Shown here: piece after piece, positions 5,858 to 13,730 of the stretch
Layout: every line of letters begins with the position of its first letter
How positions within the stretch are numbered: position 1 is the first letter of the stretch
IMG/VR virus record: IMGVR_UViG_3300025300_000094
Location: 1 to 24,360 of that record
Reading direction: 5' to 3' (one strand)
DNA length: 24,360 bases
Source: a virus
Notes under the pieces: generated by a model
What the model saw: the letters and a program-made list of their open reading frames with translations, nothing else
Databases searched by the model: none
What the model was told of the DNA's origin: nothing
Made by a program: the position numbers and the translations under genes

Positions 5858-5919
5858 TGCCTGGTCGTAGTTACCAAATGAGGGCCGCACCCCTCCGGTG
5901 CTGCGGTCAGGCATTTTTT
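5858..5919 (+). terminator. Second terminator-like structure just before the portal RBS
   Basis: TGCCTG (5858-5863) can pair with CAGGCA (5908-5913), which is followed at once by six T (5914-5919). Between them CCGCA (5885-5889) can pair with TGCGG (5902-5906). The closing helix spans a 44-base interior, so this is a weaker prediction than the first hairpin. The portal Shine-Dalgarno begins three bases after the T run. Confidence 0.3.
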
Positions 5920-5933
5920 ACAAGGGGCACCTC

Positions 5934-8417
5934 TTGGCAGCACAACCTCCCGGTGGCAATGGCAATGGCGCTCTTCAGGGTCTGGATCTCTCCAGCCTCC
6001 TTGGCGAGATGTCGGGTCCTCAAAATGGTGAGGCCACAGGCCCCGAAGAGGTGCGCCAGGCTCCAACCTTCCCAGAACCGGAACCCCTGAAATACGATAA
6101 GACGGAGCAGCAGGACATCGCCGATATGTGCGTCCATCTCTACGACAATGGCGTCATTGCCCGCAATGTCTGGGCCGGCAAGCACCAGCTCTACGATCAG
6201 ATGTTCCGAGGTCGGGTTGAGGAGTTTGCAAACAGGACTGGTCCTTGGCCGGGGTCTTCGCACCTCCATGTGCAGATGCCCTACTGGCTGGTGGATGCCC
6301 TGAATGCGCGCCTCGTTCACACCCTCTGGAACCAGATGCCCCTCGTTCAGGGGGTATGGGAGGAAAACGACGATCAGGAGGTTGCCAGGGATGCCGCACA
6401 GCTTGTAGAGTGGCACCTGCAGCCCAAGCGCGCCAACGTCCGGGAGATGTGGTCGCGGGCCTCCAAGATCCGCCTTATCCACGGCAGCTCCGTATCTCTG
6501 ATATCCTACGTCAATGACAGCTTCCGCTATCGCGTGACAACGCCGCTACCGGAGGTGGCCACCCTCTTCAACGATGAGTTCGCCATTGACGAGGATACGG
6601 GGGAGCCCATAGAGGTTGCTGGCGAGGAGCAGGAGACGACGATAGAGGAAGGACCCCTGTATCGGGGTCCCGTTGTATATCCCCTTGAGTGGGATGACGT
6701 CGTTGCCCCCATAGGGTGCATGAACCTTCAGCCCCTGCGGATGAAGAACCCCGGAGGTGCCGACTGGGTGTTCGTCAGGCACTTTGAGACTCTCAGCCAG
6801 ATGAAGAAGAAGCACAAGGCCGGTATCTACTCGGAGATGTATGCCGACGACAGATACGAGGCTGATGCTGATGAGGGCATCAAGGACTGGTGGGTAGACA
6901 ATGCCGGCGACCAGACGCGAACGGGGCAAGGTGGCAGCCAGAACAACCAGCGCGTGCGCCAGCAGGATCAGATGGATGGCAACAACAGGTCGCAGGCCCA
7001 AAACCGAGCGGGCACACAGGAGCAGCGCAAGAATCCCGAGTTCGAGATACTGACATACTACGGGGCCTACAGACACCCCGACACGGGAGAAGACGAGGAG
7101 GTGGTATTCTTCGTCGCCAAGGACATGCCGAGGATTTTCCTCGGGGGCTTCATGCTCACCGACTTGGTATGGACCGGCGACAGGCCCCTGATGGAGATGC
7201 ACTACCAGACGCTCTCCAATCGCTTTTACTCTATGGGCGTCATGGAAATTGTGGAGCACCTGTCCGAGGAGCTCGACACCATCCACAATATGCGCGTGGA
7301 CGTGGGCATCGCCACGAACCTCCCGTGGTACTTCGTGCGGGCCTCCAGCTACATAGATCCCTCAACCATCGTCCTGAAGCCCCTGCAGCTTGTGCCTGTT
7401 GATGACCCCCGCGATATCGTCGCCCCGCAGGTGCAGAACGTCACCAGCTTCTACCACCAGGAAGAAAGCCTCCTGCTTACCATCATCGAGAGGGTGATGG
7501 GCATTACGGATCTCTTCCTTGGCATTTCGCCGCAATCGGGTGCAAGTGCGCGCCACGCCACAGGTTTCCTCGGAACAAAGGCAGAAGCCGAGGCAAGACT
7601 CGCCCAGCCCCTGTCGCAAGATGCCGAGAGCTTCTCCTTTATGGCGCGCATTATCTACAACCTCGAGATGCAGTGGGGGCCGCGGGAACGCAGCTTCCGC
7701 CTTGAGGGTGAGCGGTCGGCAGTATCCCGCGAGGGGCTGACACGCGACGACCTCTGGTTTCGGGGGATGTACGACTTCCGCCTTGGGGCCAACGTGGGGA
7801 TGATGTCGCAGCAGAACAGGTTCCAGCGCTCCCAGCAAGCCTTTCAGTTTCTCAGCCAGAATCCCCTGGTTACGCAGGACATGGGAAGACTATGGCAGGT
7901 GACCGCCGAAGTCCTCAGATCCATGGGATACCGCGATTACGAAATTGAGGAGTTCATAGGCCCCCATACCTCCGTATCGGCGGGAACCCTCAAGGATCAG
8001 GACGAAGAGCTCGCGCAGATGATCGAGCACAAGTTCGGACCGGGAACGCCCGCACCCATTCATCCTGGCGATAACGACCGTGACCATATGGACAAGATTA
8101 CGCTATTCCTGAATGGCCCCATCTGGGGAACTATAGACAACCCCAATGCGGAGCGGGCTATCAATGCCCACTACCAGCAGCACGCCCAGGCCGAGCAGCA
8201 GAAGAAGATGCAGCAGCAGCAGGGCGCGCAGCAGCAGATGACGGGACAGGGGCAGCAGCAACCACAACAGCAGGGGGCACCGCAGGGAGGTGCCGACCTT
8301 GCCAATCGAGCTGCGGCGCAGATACCCTCAGAGTCGGGGGTCAGCAACTTCGCGCAGACCTATCAGGCGCAGACCGCCAACAGTGCATCGGGCGGACCTC
8401 CGAACCTCGGACAGTAA
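5934..8417 (+). CDS. Portal protein, ~827 aa
   Basis: Portal proteins form the dodecameric ring at one head vertex through which DNA enters and leaves. The identification rests on the region WYFVRASSYIDPSTIVLKP through VTSFYHQEESLLLTIIERVMG and TDLFLGISPQSGASARHATG (middle of the protein), which resembles the stem and clip region of large podoviral portals. TDLVWTGDRPLMEMHYQT and FYSMGVMEIVEHLSEELD come just before. The last 100 residues are very rich in Gln (QQQQGAQQQ repeats), typical of the portal barrel or disordered tail. I start it at TTG 5934, preceded by AAGGGG at 5922-5927, giving the natural opening AAQPPGGNGNGAL; GTG 5898 in the terminator region is an alternative. Length is large for a portal but fits short-tailed phages. 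Confidence 0.85.
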   Translation: MAAQPPGGNGNGALQGLDLSSLLGEMSGPQNGEATGPEEVRQAPTFPEPEPLKYDKTEQQDIADMCVHLYDNGVIARNVWAGKHQLYDQMFRGRVEEFANRTGPWPGSSHLHVQMPYWLVDALNARLVHTLWNQMPLVQGVWEENDDQEVARDAAQLVEWHLQPKRANVREMWSRASKIRLIHGSSVSLISYVNDSFRYRVTTPLPEVATLFNDEFAIDEDTGEPIEVAGEEQETTIEEGPLYRGPVVYPLEWDDVVAPIGCMNLQPLRMKNPGGADWVFVRHFETLSQMKKKHKAGIYSEMYADDRYEADADEGIKDWWVDNAGDQTRTGQGGSQNNQRVRQQDQMDGNNRSQAQNRAGTQEQRKNPEFEILTYYGAYRHPDTGEDEEVVFFVAKDMPRIFLGGFMLTDLVWTGDRPLMEMHYQTLSNRFYSMGVMEIVEHLSEELDTIHNMRVDVGIATNLPWYFVRASSYIDPSTIVLKPLQLVPVDDPRDIVAPQVQNVTSFYHQEESLLLTIIERVMGITDLFLGISPQSGASARHATGFLGTKAEAEARLAQPLSQDAESFSFMARIIYNLEMQWGPRERSFRLEGERSAVSREGLTRDDLWFRGMYDFRLGANVGMMSQQNRFQRSQQAFQFLSQNPLVTQDMGRLWQVTAEVLRSMGYRDYEIEEFIGPHTSVSAGTLKDQDEELAQMIEHKFGPGTPAPIHPGDNDRDHMDKITLFLNGPIWGTIDNPNAERAINAHYQQHAQAEQQKKMQQQQGAQQQMTGQGQQQPQQQGAPQGGADLANRAAAQIPSESGVSNFAQTYQAQTANSASGGPPNLGQ

Positions 8418-8429
8418 GGGAGAAATAGA

Positions 8430-8666
8430 ATGGGTGATATCAAGGTCAAGAATGTTGTTGGATGGCATGGTTCTTCTAAGCCAGCGCCCAAAGTGCAGGG
8501 GGCTACTAAGGATCAGGTTCGGCGCAAGCAGACGGGTGCGGCCATCACCCCCTCCGAAGGGCAAAAGTACAAGGGGCTATTAGGAAAGAAAGCTAAAGCG
8601 ACTGTACCAGAGAAATCTAAGGTGAATGTGCGAAGAAGGGCTAAAGTGCGTGGGGGCAAGAAGTAG
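8430..8666 (+). CDS. Small, very basic head-operon protein, 78 aa
   Basis: Not recognised as a family. AAGGGAG lies 6-12 bases before ATG 8430. About a quarter of its residues are Lys or Arg, and the C-terminus is a basic, likely disordered tail (KKAKATVPEKSKVNVRRRAKVRGGKK). It sits between the portal and the ADP-ribosyltransferase gene. Such proteins in head operons may bind packaged DNA or the portal, but this is inference. The stop is immediately followed by the next ATG at 8667. Confidence 0.65.
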   Translation: MGDIKVKNVVGWHGSSKPAPKVQGATKDQVRRKQTGAAITPSEGQKYKGLLGKKAKATVPEKSKVNVRRRAKVRGGKK

Positions 8667-9890
8667 ATGGCAGGTCAATATGGACCCACACGTCAGGATG
8701 CGAACATCGACCCGCAGGCGGGGCGCTATAACCTGATGGCGGCTATGCAGGCTCTGGCAAAGAAGCTGCCCGCTATGCCGATGATAGCCACAGATAGAAT
8801 ATCACCTCACGCCCGCATGGCTCCGGGTGTCGCCGGGGGCAATGAGAGCTTTACCCTTCAGGACCTTGGAGGCTTGGCTGCCCAGATGGCCCCGGCGTCA
8901 GCCGATCCTTTTACGATGTTGGCCGAGGCTGGCCCCGTGGATGAACTGGCGGCTCCTCTTCTTGGGGCACTGACGGCAATGGTGAGGAAGAGTGACCCCA
9001 ATGCGCTGCGGAAGGTTTACCATGGGTCCCCACACAAAATACCTCCCGAACCGGGGTATCCCATGGGTCGGTTCAAGGATGAATTCATCGGCACGGGTGA
9101 GGGAGGGCGAGCAAAGGGGCATGGACATTATCAGGCTGAAAACCCAGAAACAGGAGAGTTTTATAGAGAAAGCCTTTCTGACCCAAAAATCGTTGATGCT
9201 CAAGGGCTTCCTGCAAAAGAACATGACACCGCGTCCGCGTGGCTTGAATCGGGAGGTTCTTATAAAGAAGCAAAGAAGCAACTTCAAAAAGAACTCAAGG
9301 ACTCTTCTGGGAGCACAGGAATGGTGGAGGGCCCATCCGGCACCTCCATTACAAGTGAAGAGTTTTTCAGAAATGCTCTCAGCGCCTTGGACCACATGGA
9401 GAAGAAAGGCATACGCATAGAAGACGCAGGGTACGTTTATGAATCGGCCCTGAAAGTCGCTGATGAGGATTTTCTTCTCTGGGATAAGGCCATAAGCCAA
9501 CAAAGCGAAAAGGTTAAAACTGCTATACAAAACCATGTTGAAAAACAAGCAAAAGACATAGAGGTGGATTTGTTGTCAAGCACCTGGCCTGAACACGCAA
9601 GGCTTGTCGCAGATACAACAAGAGAAAATTTATTAAAACGCACAGGCGGGGATTATCTGGAACATGTTGGAAGGAACGAGATAGGGACAAAAGAACTTCA
9701 GTCTTTGGGGATCAAGGGTGTCAAATTCCTTGATGCGGGAAGCCGCGACACAGGTAAAGGCACATTTAACTTCGTCGTCTTTGACCCCGAGGATCTTGAG
9801 ATACTCCGAATCCTCGGCATCACGGGAGCCGTGGGCCTTGGGGCAGCAGCGTCGCAGCAGGGACCTCCTACACCGGATGTAAATCTATGA
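8667..9890 (+). CDS. Protein with an ADP-ribosyltransferase-like domain (ART-PolyVal type), 407 aa
   Basis: Residues 1-110 are a polar, alanine-rich linker without recognised motifs. The putative domain starts with KVYHGSPHKI (116-125), has EFIGTGEGGRAKGHGHY (139-155) then AENPETGEFYRESL, and ends with GIKGVKFLDAGSRD and GTFNFVVFDPEDLEIL (about 346-380). These are the marker segments of the ADP-ribosyltransferase fold found in polyvalent phage and MuF-type proteins: the YHGSPH strand, the G-x-G-H-x-Y-x-AENPE segment, and the final VVFD strand. Such enzymes use NAD to modify host proteins; T4 Alt is a packaged example. The central part (9121-9660) has a GC content of about 40-45% by hand count, against about 60% in neighbouring head genes, suggesting recent acquisition. 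The final residues are Pro- and Ala-rich. Activity is not shown. Confidence 0.7.
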   Translation: MAGQYGPTRQDANIDPQAGRYNLMAAMQALAKKLPAMPMIATDRISPHARMAPGVAGGNESFTLQDLGGLAAQMAPASADPFTMLAEAGPVDELAAPLLGALTAMVRKSDPNALRKVYHGSPHKIPPEPGYPMGRFKDEFIGTGEGGRAKGHGHYQAENPETGEFYRESLSDPKIVDAQGLPAKEHDTASAWLESGGSYKEAKKQLQKELKDSSGSTGMVEGPSGTSITSEEFFRNALSALDHMEKKGIRIEDAGYVYESALKVADEDFLLWDKAISQQSEKVKTAIQNHVEKQAKDIEVDLLSSTWPEHARLVADTTRENLLKRTGGDYLEHVGRNEIGTKELQSLGIKGVKFLDAGSRDTGKGTFNFVVFDPEDLEILRILGITGAVGLGAAASQQGPPTPDVNL

Positions 9891-10189
9891 TAACCTCCCA
9901 AGAGCAGATGGACGTATATGAGACATCCCTGTCTCCGGGGTGGGACATCGTCCTCCGCGAGGTGATGACACGCCTCAACGAGTCAGCACAAGACGTCTTG
10001 AAAACCGTCAGGCCCGGCATCGACGCCGAGGAGCGCATGCACCGCGGAGGCCAGCATCAGGGGGTTCGCGATGTCTACGAGTTCTTGAGGAGAATGGAGA
10101 AAGATGCCACTACTGCAATTAGGGCCGGAAACAAAACGACGCATAGTGCAGAACAGGCTCAACAGCAGCAAGAGGTTCGGGTTCTTTGA
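9887..10189 (+). CDS. Hypothetical head-operon protein, 100 aa
   Basis: Not recognised. ATG 9887 overlaps the previous stop as ATGA. The protein is mostly helical and charged (GWDIVLREVMTRLNESAQDVLKTV, RDVYEFLRRMEKDATTAIRAG) and ends in a Gln-rich tail. Its last 86 bases overlap the next gene in a +1-related frame, and the tail seems to be cut where the next frame picks up. It could be the N-terminal part of one protein split by a frameshift. Confidence 0.6.
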   Translation: MITSQEQMDVYETSLSPGWDIVLREVMTRLNESAQDVLKTVRPGIDAEERMHRGGQHQGVRDVYEFLRRMEKDATTAIRAGNKTTHSAEQAQQQQEVRVL

Positions 10190-10355
10190 CTTTACAGACT
10201 CGCCACCGGAAGTCTTGGGACGTCCTACGCCCGAGCCGGTATTAATCGAAGAGGGCCTTACCGTCGGCCAGCTCCTCAAGGCAGCAGATATGCTCAGTGA
10301 GGAGGCGACACGTCGGGACCGCCTAAAGCAAGCGAAAGCGCAGCGCCAAACCTAA
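10104..10355 (+). CDS. Hypothetical protein, 83 aa, overlapping the previous gene by 86 bases
   Basis: Not recognised. ATG 10104 has GGAGAAAG just before it but too close to be ideal, and the first 24 residues lie wholly in the overlap. The protein-like part begins near KRFGFFDFTDSPPEVLGRP and continues with EEGLTVGQLLKAADMLSEEATRRDRLKQAKAQ, a helical basic tail. Either a separate gene or the second half of a frameshifted one. Confidence 0.55.
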   Translation: MPLLQLGPETKRRIVQNRLNSSKRFGFFDFTDSPPEVLGRPTPEPVLIEEGLTVGQLLKAADMLSEEATRRDRLKQAKAQRQT

Positions 10356-10358
10356 AAG

Positions 10359-10370
10359 AGGAGGTGATCC
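10359..10370 (+). promoter_or_regulatory. Extended Shine-Dalgarno complementary to 12 bases of the 16S rRNA tail
   Basis: AGGAGGTGATCC matches the full complement of the 16S rRNA 3' end (GGATCACCTCCT) over 12 bases without mismatch. It lies 4 bases from the ATG at 10375 when measured from its last base, or about 10 from the core GGAGG. Most Shine-Dalgarno sites match only 4-6 bases, so this site should be exceptionally strong or selected for something beyond initiation. Confidence 0.75.
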
Positions 10371-10374
10371 ACAC

Positions 10375-10506
10375 ATGCCCAAGGGCAAGTATGATGGTGG
10401 TGCAAAAACCCAACAGCAGGGCGCAGGCAAGAGAGCGTCCAAGGGTGGGATGAAGACAGCATCGAAGAAAGCCGGCAAGGGCAGTCCGAGCCGGAAGTTG
10501 TATTAA
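10375..10506 (+). CDS. Tiny lysine- and glycine-rich basic protein, 43 aa
   Basis: A complete ORF of 43 codons with the strongest ribosome binding site in the window. It contains about 11 Lys and 2-3 Arg, many Gly and Ser, and almost no hydrophobic residues (MPKGKYDGGAKTQQQG at the start, KAGKGSPSRKLY at the end). It looks intrinsically disordered and nucleic-acid binding or virion-internal in character. It resembles in style the 78-residue basic protein at 8430. High initiation strength plus the position directly before the scaffold gene suggests an abundant head-assembly component, which is inference. Confidence 0.7.
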   Translation: MPKGKYDGGAKTQQQGAGKRASKGGMKTASKKAGKGSPSRKLY

Positions 10507-10530
10507 CTAACTCGCCAGGAGCATGCGACA

Positions 10531-11487
10531 ATGCCCGAAGAAACACTTCAAGACAACGTAACACCACAAGGCGCTGGTGCCGCACCCGATAGTGCGGCAG
10601 GAAGTGAGCCTGCTTCCACCCCCGAGCCCGAGATACGGTACGCGTCCGCTGACACGATAGTTCAGCCCGATCCGAGCACGGATTCCGCAGACGATGGCGC
10701 ATCAGGCCAGGTGCCGTCTTATCGGCTGCGGGAGGAGACATCGCGACGCCGCGAGGCAGAGAATGCCGCGCAGCTTATCGCACAGCAAAACCTGATACTT
10801 CAAAACCAGCTGAACCAGCAGCAGCAGAGTGTGGCACCCGCCCCCGGCGTTCCCGATGAGCTCATAGAGCCCTTTGGGAATGACGAGGAAGGACAGAAGG
10901 CACTACGCGCTGTTCGCGGTGTCTCGCAGCATGAAACCCGAGAGGCTCTGGATCAGTTTCGTGGTGAGATACGCCAGGAGCTGCAGCAGGAGTTCGACAC
11001 GAAGCTCGGGTCCGTCACGGCGTCGATAACTATGGGCGAGGAGCTTGCAGGCATGAAGACTCGCGGCCTCATTGACGACAATGCGGAGAAGGAAATCGGA
11101 AGACGCATGGGTGAGCAGATACGCCAGAATCCGGCGTGGGGACAGAAGGGCAATCAGGAGCACCTTCTCAACAAGGTGTGGACGGACATGCTCCGCAGTG
11201 GAGACATCCGCCCAACGACGCAGCCCGCAACACCCCGCGAGGGGGGCAACAGCCCCCTGCAGCCCGGAGGTTCTCGCCCCACAGAAAAGCAGCTTCGCGA
11301 CAACAACGATGCGGAGCTTCGCGAGATTCAGGAACGCTTTCCCAATTCATTTCAGGGAAAGACGATTGAGCAGCTGCGCAGCCTCGGTGGCCCCCAGTCT
11401 TCGACGGTGGAGCACGGGTCCCGACAACCGCAGCAGCAGCAAACCCAGTTACCTTCACAACGCACCTTTGTGCACACTCGGGAGTAA
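10531..11487 (+). CDS. Putative scaffolding protein, 318 aa
   Basis: Scaffold proteins guide capsid assembly and are then lost. This call rests on position (portal and small genes before, capsid genes after) and composition. The N-terminal 65 residues are Pro/Ala/Ser/Asp-rich and acidic. Residues 65-100 form a Gln-rich coiled-coil stretch (REETSRRREAENAAQLIAQQN). The middle is helical and charged (QFRGEIRQELQQEFDTKLG), with a small conserved-looking EELAGMKTRGLIDDNAEKEIG region, and the tail is Gln-rich. GGAG lies nine bases before the ATG. No sequence motif proves the role, as scaffolds diverge fast. Confidence 0.6.
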   Translation: MPEETLQDNVTPQGAGAAPDSAAGSEPASTPEPEIRYASADTIVQPDPSTDSADDGASGQVPSYRLREETSRRREAENAAQLIAQQNLILQNQLNQQQQSVAPAPGVPDELIEPFGNDEEGQKALRAVRGVSQHETREALDQFRGEIRQELQQEFDTKLGSVTASITMGEELAGMKTRGLIDDNAEKEIGRRMGEQIRQNPAWGQKGNQEHLLNKVWTDMLRSGDIRPTTQPATPREGGNSPLQPGGSRPTEKQLRDNNDAELREIQERFPNSFQGKTIEQLRSLGGPQSSTVEHGSRQPQQQQTQLPSQRTFVHTRE

Positions 11488-11490
11488 TAG

Positions 11491-12276
11491 ATGCCTACCG
11501 ATAAACGTGAAGCCAAGGTAGTCACCAAGCCCTCCGTGGGAGCACAGTGGGCGGGAACAAAGCTGGACCCAAACGAGAGCGGCATGCTTCAGTGCCCCTT
11601 CTGTCCGTGGTCCCCGGTGACGGGGAGTCTCGGTGAGCAGAAGAATGCCCTCGGACACCACCTTGATGAGCAGCACGAAACCAAGCTGGAGTTCGCAAGG
11701 CTGCATTGGGCAGACCTCGGATGGGAAGCCTACGAGAAGATGAAAGAGCTCGAAGCTCGCGAGGAGCAGGAAATAGACTTTGAGGGCATGCTCCTCGGCG
11801 AGAGTTTCGATGAGTTCGATTATCTCTATGTGGGCAAGGAAGTCAAAGACAAGGTGCGAGGGCGTGGCGGTGTCTTGCGATGGGCAAGCGCCAAGAACGT
11901 CCAGCGCTACAAAGATTGGGGTATGCGCGTCGTAGAGCGTGGGGATGCGGAGATGCCAAGCCAGCAGTCCCGCGAGGATACGACAGCACGCGCCAATGAG
12001 CTTGTCTTGATGGAGATGCCAGCTCCCTTGCGCGAGAAGAGAAACGCACTGCGCCAGCAGAAGATTCGATCACAGGGTGCCACCGTGGGCCGTGCCGAGG
12101 ATCTTCAGAACAGCCAGAGCGACCTGGGGAAGAACGCTTATGAGCACTATCGGCGTCAGGGAGTGCCTCACGAAAATGCCATGCGTCTTTCGCGAAATGT
12201 CGAGGGTCGCGTGGCGTCGGGTGAGATATCCTTTGACATGGAACCAGGTGAAAACAGATACACGCATCGGAGGTAA
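11491..12276 (+). CDS. Head-region protein with an N-terminal C2H2-type zinc finger, 261 aa
   Basis: Not a named family. Residues about 35-65 contain CPFCPWSPVTGSLGEQK and GHHLDEQH, giving C-x2-C ... H-x(4-5)-H, a plausible zinc finger. The remainder is highly charged with helical stretches (LGWEAYEKMKELEAREEQEIDFEGML; LREKRNALRQQKIRSQG), and the C-terminus is YEHYRRQGVPHENAMRLSRN followed by acidic residues. Only a few bases separate it from the scaffold stop (11487) and from the following decoration-type gene. It may be a head-associated or DNA-binding structural protein. Confidence 0.6.
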   Translation: MPTDKREAKVVTKPSVGAQWAGTKLDPNESGMLQCPFCPWSPVTGSLGEQKNALGHHLDEQHETKLEFARLHWADLGWEAYEKMKELEAREEQEIDFEGMLLGESFDEFDYLYVGKEVKDKVRGRGGVLRWASAKNVQRYKDWGMRVVERGDAEMPSQQSREDTTARANELVLMEMPAPLREKRNALRQQKIRSQGATVGRAEDLQNSQSDLGKNAYEHYRRQGVPHENAMRLSRNVEGRVASGEISFDMEPGENRYTHRR

Positions 12277-12282
12277 TACCTA

Positions 12283-12774
12283 ATGGCCAACGTGGACCTT
12301 GCCTTTGGTTTCGTTGCCACACCCCTGCTGCGCGCTCGGCCCTACAGTGTCGGAGCCACCAACGCCACGATCCTCTACATCAACGACGTGGTAGCATTGG
12401 AGGCCACCGGCAACATGGTATCGGCGGCAGCAGCGTCAACACTGATTATCGGCAGCGTCCTGGGGTATACGAAAGCCTCAACGGGTGTGGATCTTCCCGT
12501 TGCTGATGCTCGAGCCCAGGAGTTTCACGCCCAAGATGACGGCACCGGCACGCCGACGCAGTCTATCATCGGGCTCATTTCTGACCACGTCGCTACGGCA
12601 GGATCGACCTACACGCGACTTTCCGCTCACGAATTGTCAGGCACGACAGCCGCGACGATTGGTGGATTCCAGCGCCTCGACTATGTAACCGACCCCGACA
12701 GTGCAGTGGCAGACTTTGCCATCTGGCGGGTTATCGGCGTCGAGACGATGTGGAACACGACCACAGGCATCTAA
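12283..12774 (+). CDS. Putative capsid decoration protein, 163 aa
   Basis: Beta-rich and Thr/Ala/Gly-rich throughout, with no charged or helical domains beyond the middle (VADARAQEFHAQDDGTGTPTQS, then IIGLISDHVATAGSTYTRLSAHEL). A gene of this length and composition directly before the major capsid gene, only 12 bases apart, is the usual place for a head decoration or stabilising protein. The name is by position and composition, not by a firm motif. The stop is at 12772-12774 and a Shine-Dalgarno for the capsid gene (AAGGGAG) follows. Confidence 0.5.
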   Translation: MANVDLAFGFVATPLLRARPYSVGATNATILYINDVVALEATGNMVSAAAASTLIIGSVLGYTKASTGVDLPVADARAQEFHAQDDGTGTPTQSIIGLISDHVATAGSTYTRLSAHELSGTTAATIGGFQRLDYVTDPDSAVADFAIWRVIGVETMWNTTTGI

Positions 12775-12786
12775 GGGAGCCAGAAA

Positions 12787-13695
12787 ATGCCAGCACTCGC
12801 CACTACCTCTGGTTTTCCTAATGACACCACCCTGCGCGGCATACACATGATCGTGTATCAGGCGTGGAGTCAGCGGGAGCCAGTGGGACGCAAGATCTTC
12901 AATGTCTACGACTCGGATCAGATTCGTGAGCACTCACTGACATTCGGAGGTCTGGGAATCATGACGCAGAAGGCCGAGGGGGCTGCTGTAGACTACACCT
13001 CCCCGGTTGAAGGTTTCCTCAACACGTATACCCACACGGTGTTCGCGTCGGCAGTTCGCATTACGATGGAACAGTGGGCTGACGACCTCTACAACGTGAT
13101 GGAAGACCAGCCGGCAGAACTCGGCAGGGCTGCATACGCCACAGAGGAAACCACGCTGGCGAACCACTTCAACAATGGGTTCGACAGTGGAGTTACAGGT
13201 GCCGATGGTGTGGAGCTCTTCTCCACGGCTCACGTCCGTGAGGACGGAGCGACCTATGCCAACGAGCTTTCAACAGCTGCGGACCTCTCGACCACGTCGT
13301 TGGAGCAGGCGCTGATCGACTTCCGCAACCAGCGGGATGGCGGCGGCAAGCGCCTGTCCATCAAGCCCGAGACACTGCTCGTACCGCCGGACCTTCAGTT
13401 CGCCGCTGTCCGCATTCTCGATTCCTCGCAGACACCCGAGGACAACACCAACGCTGTGCAGCCCATCAGCGGCTTGGGCCTGACGCTTCAGGTCTGGGAC
13501 TACCTGACGAACACGGACGACTGGTTCGTCTGTGCAGCGAAGGAAAACCACAAGCTCAACCTGTATGAGCGGGCCTCTTTCGCCACCAGTGACATTCTGG
13601 ACTTCGACACTGGCGACGTGAAGATCAAGGGCTTGTTCCGGCAGTCGAGTGGATGGGCAGACCCCCGCGGTCTGTTCGGAAGCCCAGGAGCGTAA
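12787..13695 (+). CDS. Major capsid protein (HK97 fold, Mu gpT-like), 302 aa
   Basis: The capsid lattice protein. A short start is followed by an N-terminal arm (QAWSQREPVGRKIFNVYDS), the E-loop-like TFGGLGIMTQKAEGAAVDY, then the long helix region EDQPAELGRAAYATEETTLANHFNNGF. The P-domain segment LFSTAHVREDGATYANELS is followed by FRNQRDGGGKRLSIKPETLLVPPDL, which resembles Mu gpT-type coat proteins, then QVWDYLTNTDDWFVCAA and LNLYERASFATSDILDFDTGDV near the C-terminus. Length and position agree. AAGGGAG precedes the ATG. Expect it to be the most abundant virion protein. Confidence 0.8.
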   Translation: MPALATTSGFPNDTTLRGIHMIVYQAWSQREPVGRKIFNVYDSDQIREHSLTFGGLGIMTQKAEGAAVDYTSPVEGFLNTYTHTVFASAVRITMEQWADDLYNVMEDQPAELGRAAYATEETTLANHFNNGFDSGVTGADGVELFSTAHVREDGATYANELSTAADLSTTSLEQALIDFRNQRDGGGKRLSIKPETLLVPPDLQFAAVRILDSSQTPEDNTNAVQPISGLGLTLQVWDYLTNTDDWFVCAAKENHKLNLYERASFATSDILDFDTGDVKIKGLFRQSSGWADPRGLFGSPGA

Positions 13696-13704
13696 TAAAC
13701 CTCG

Positions 13705-13730
13705 CCCGCAACGCTGACTCGCGGGTCACT
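13705..13730 (+). terminator. Weak hairpin after the major capsid gene
   Basis: CCCGC (13705-13709) can pair with GCGGG (13721-13725), followed by TCACTTTT. It may be a partial terminator or RNA-stabilising hairpin after the capsid gene. A second possible stem in the same 93-base gap pairs GGGGG (13738-13742) with CCCCC (13762-13766), in competition with GGC-GAAA-GCC (13754-13763). No promoter was seen in this gap. Confidence 0.25.

Noticed and set aside
6546-7286. A 246-residue minus-strand open frame in the portal gene
   Set aside because: No motif and no ribosome binding site; portal homology on the plus strand accounts for the DNA.
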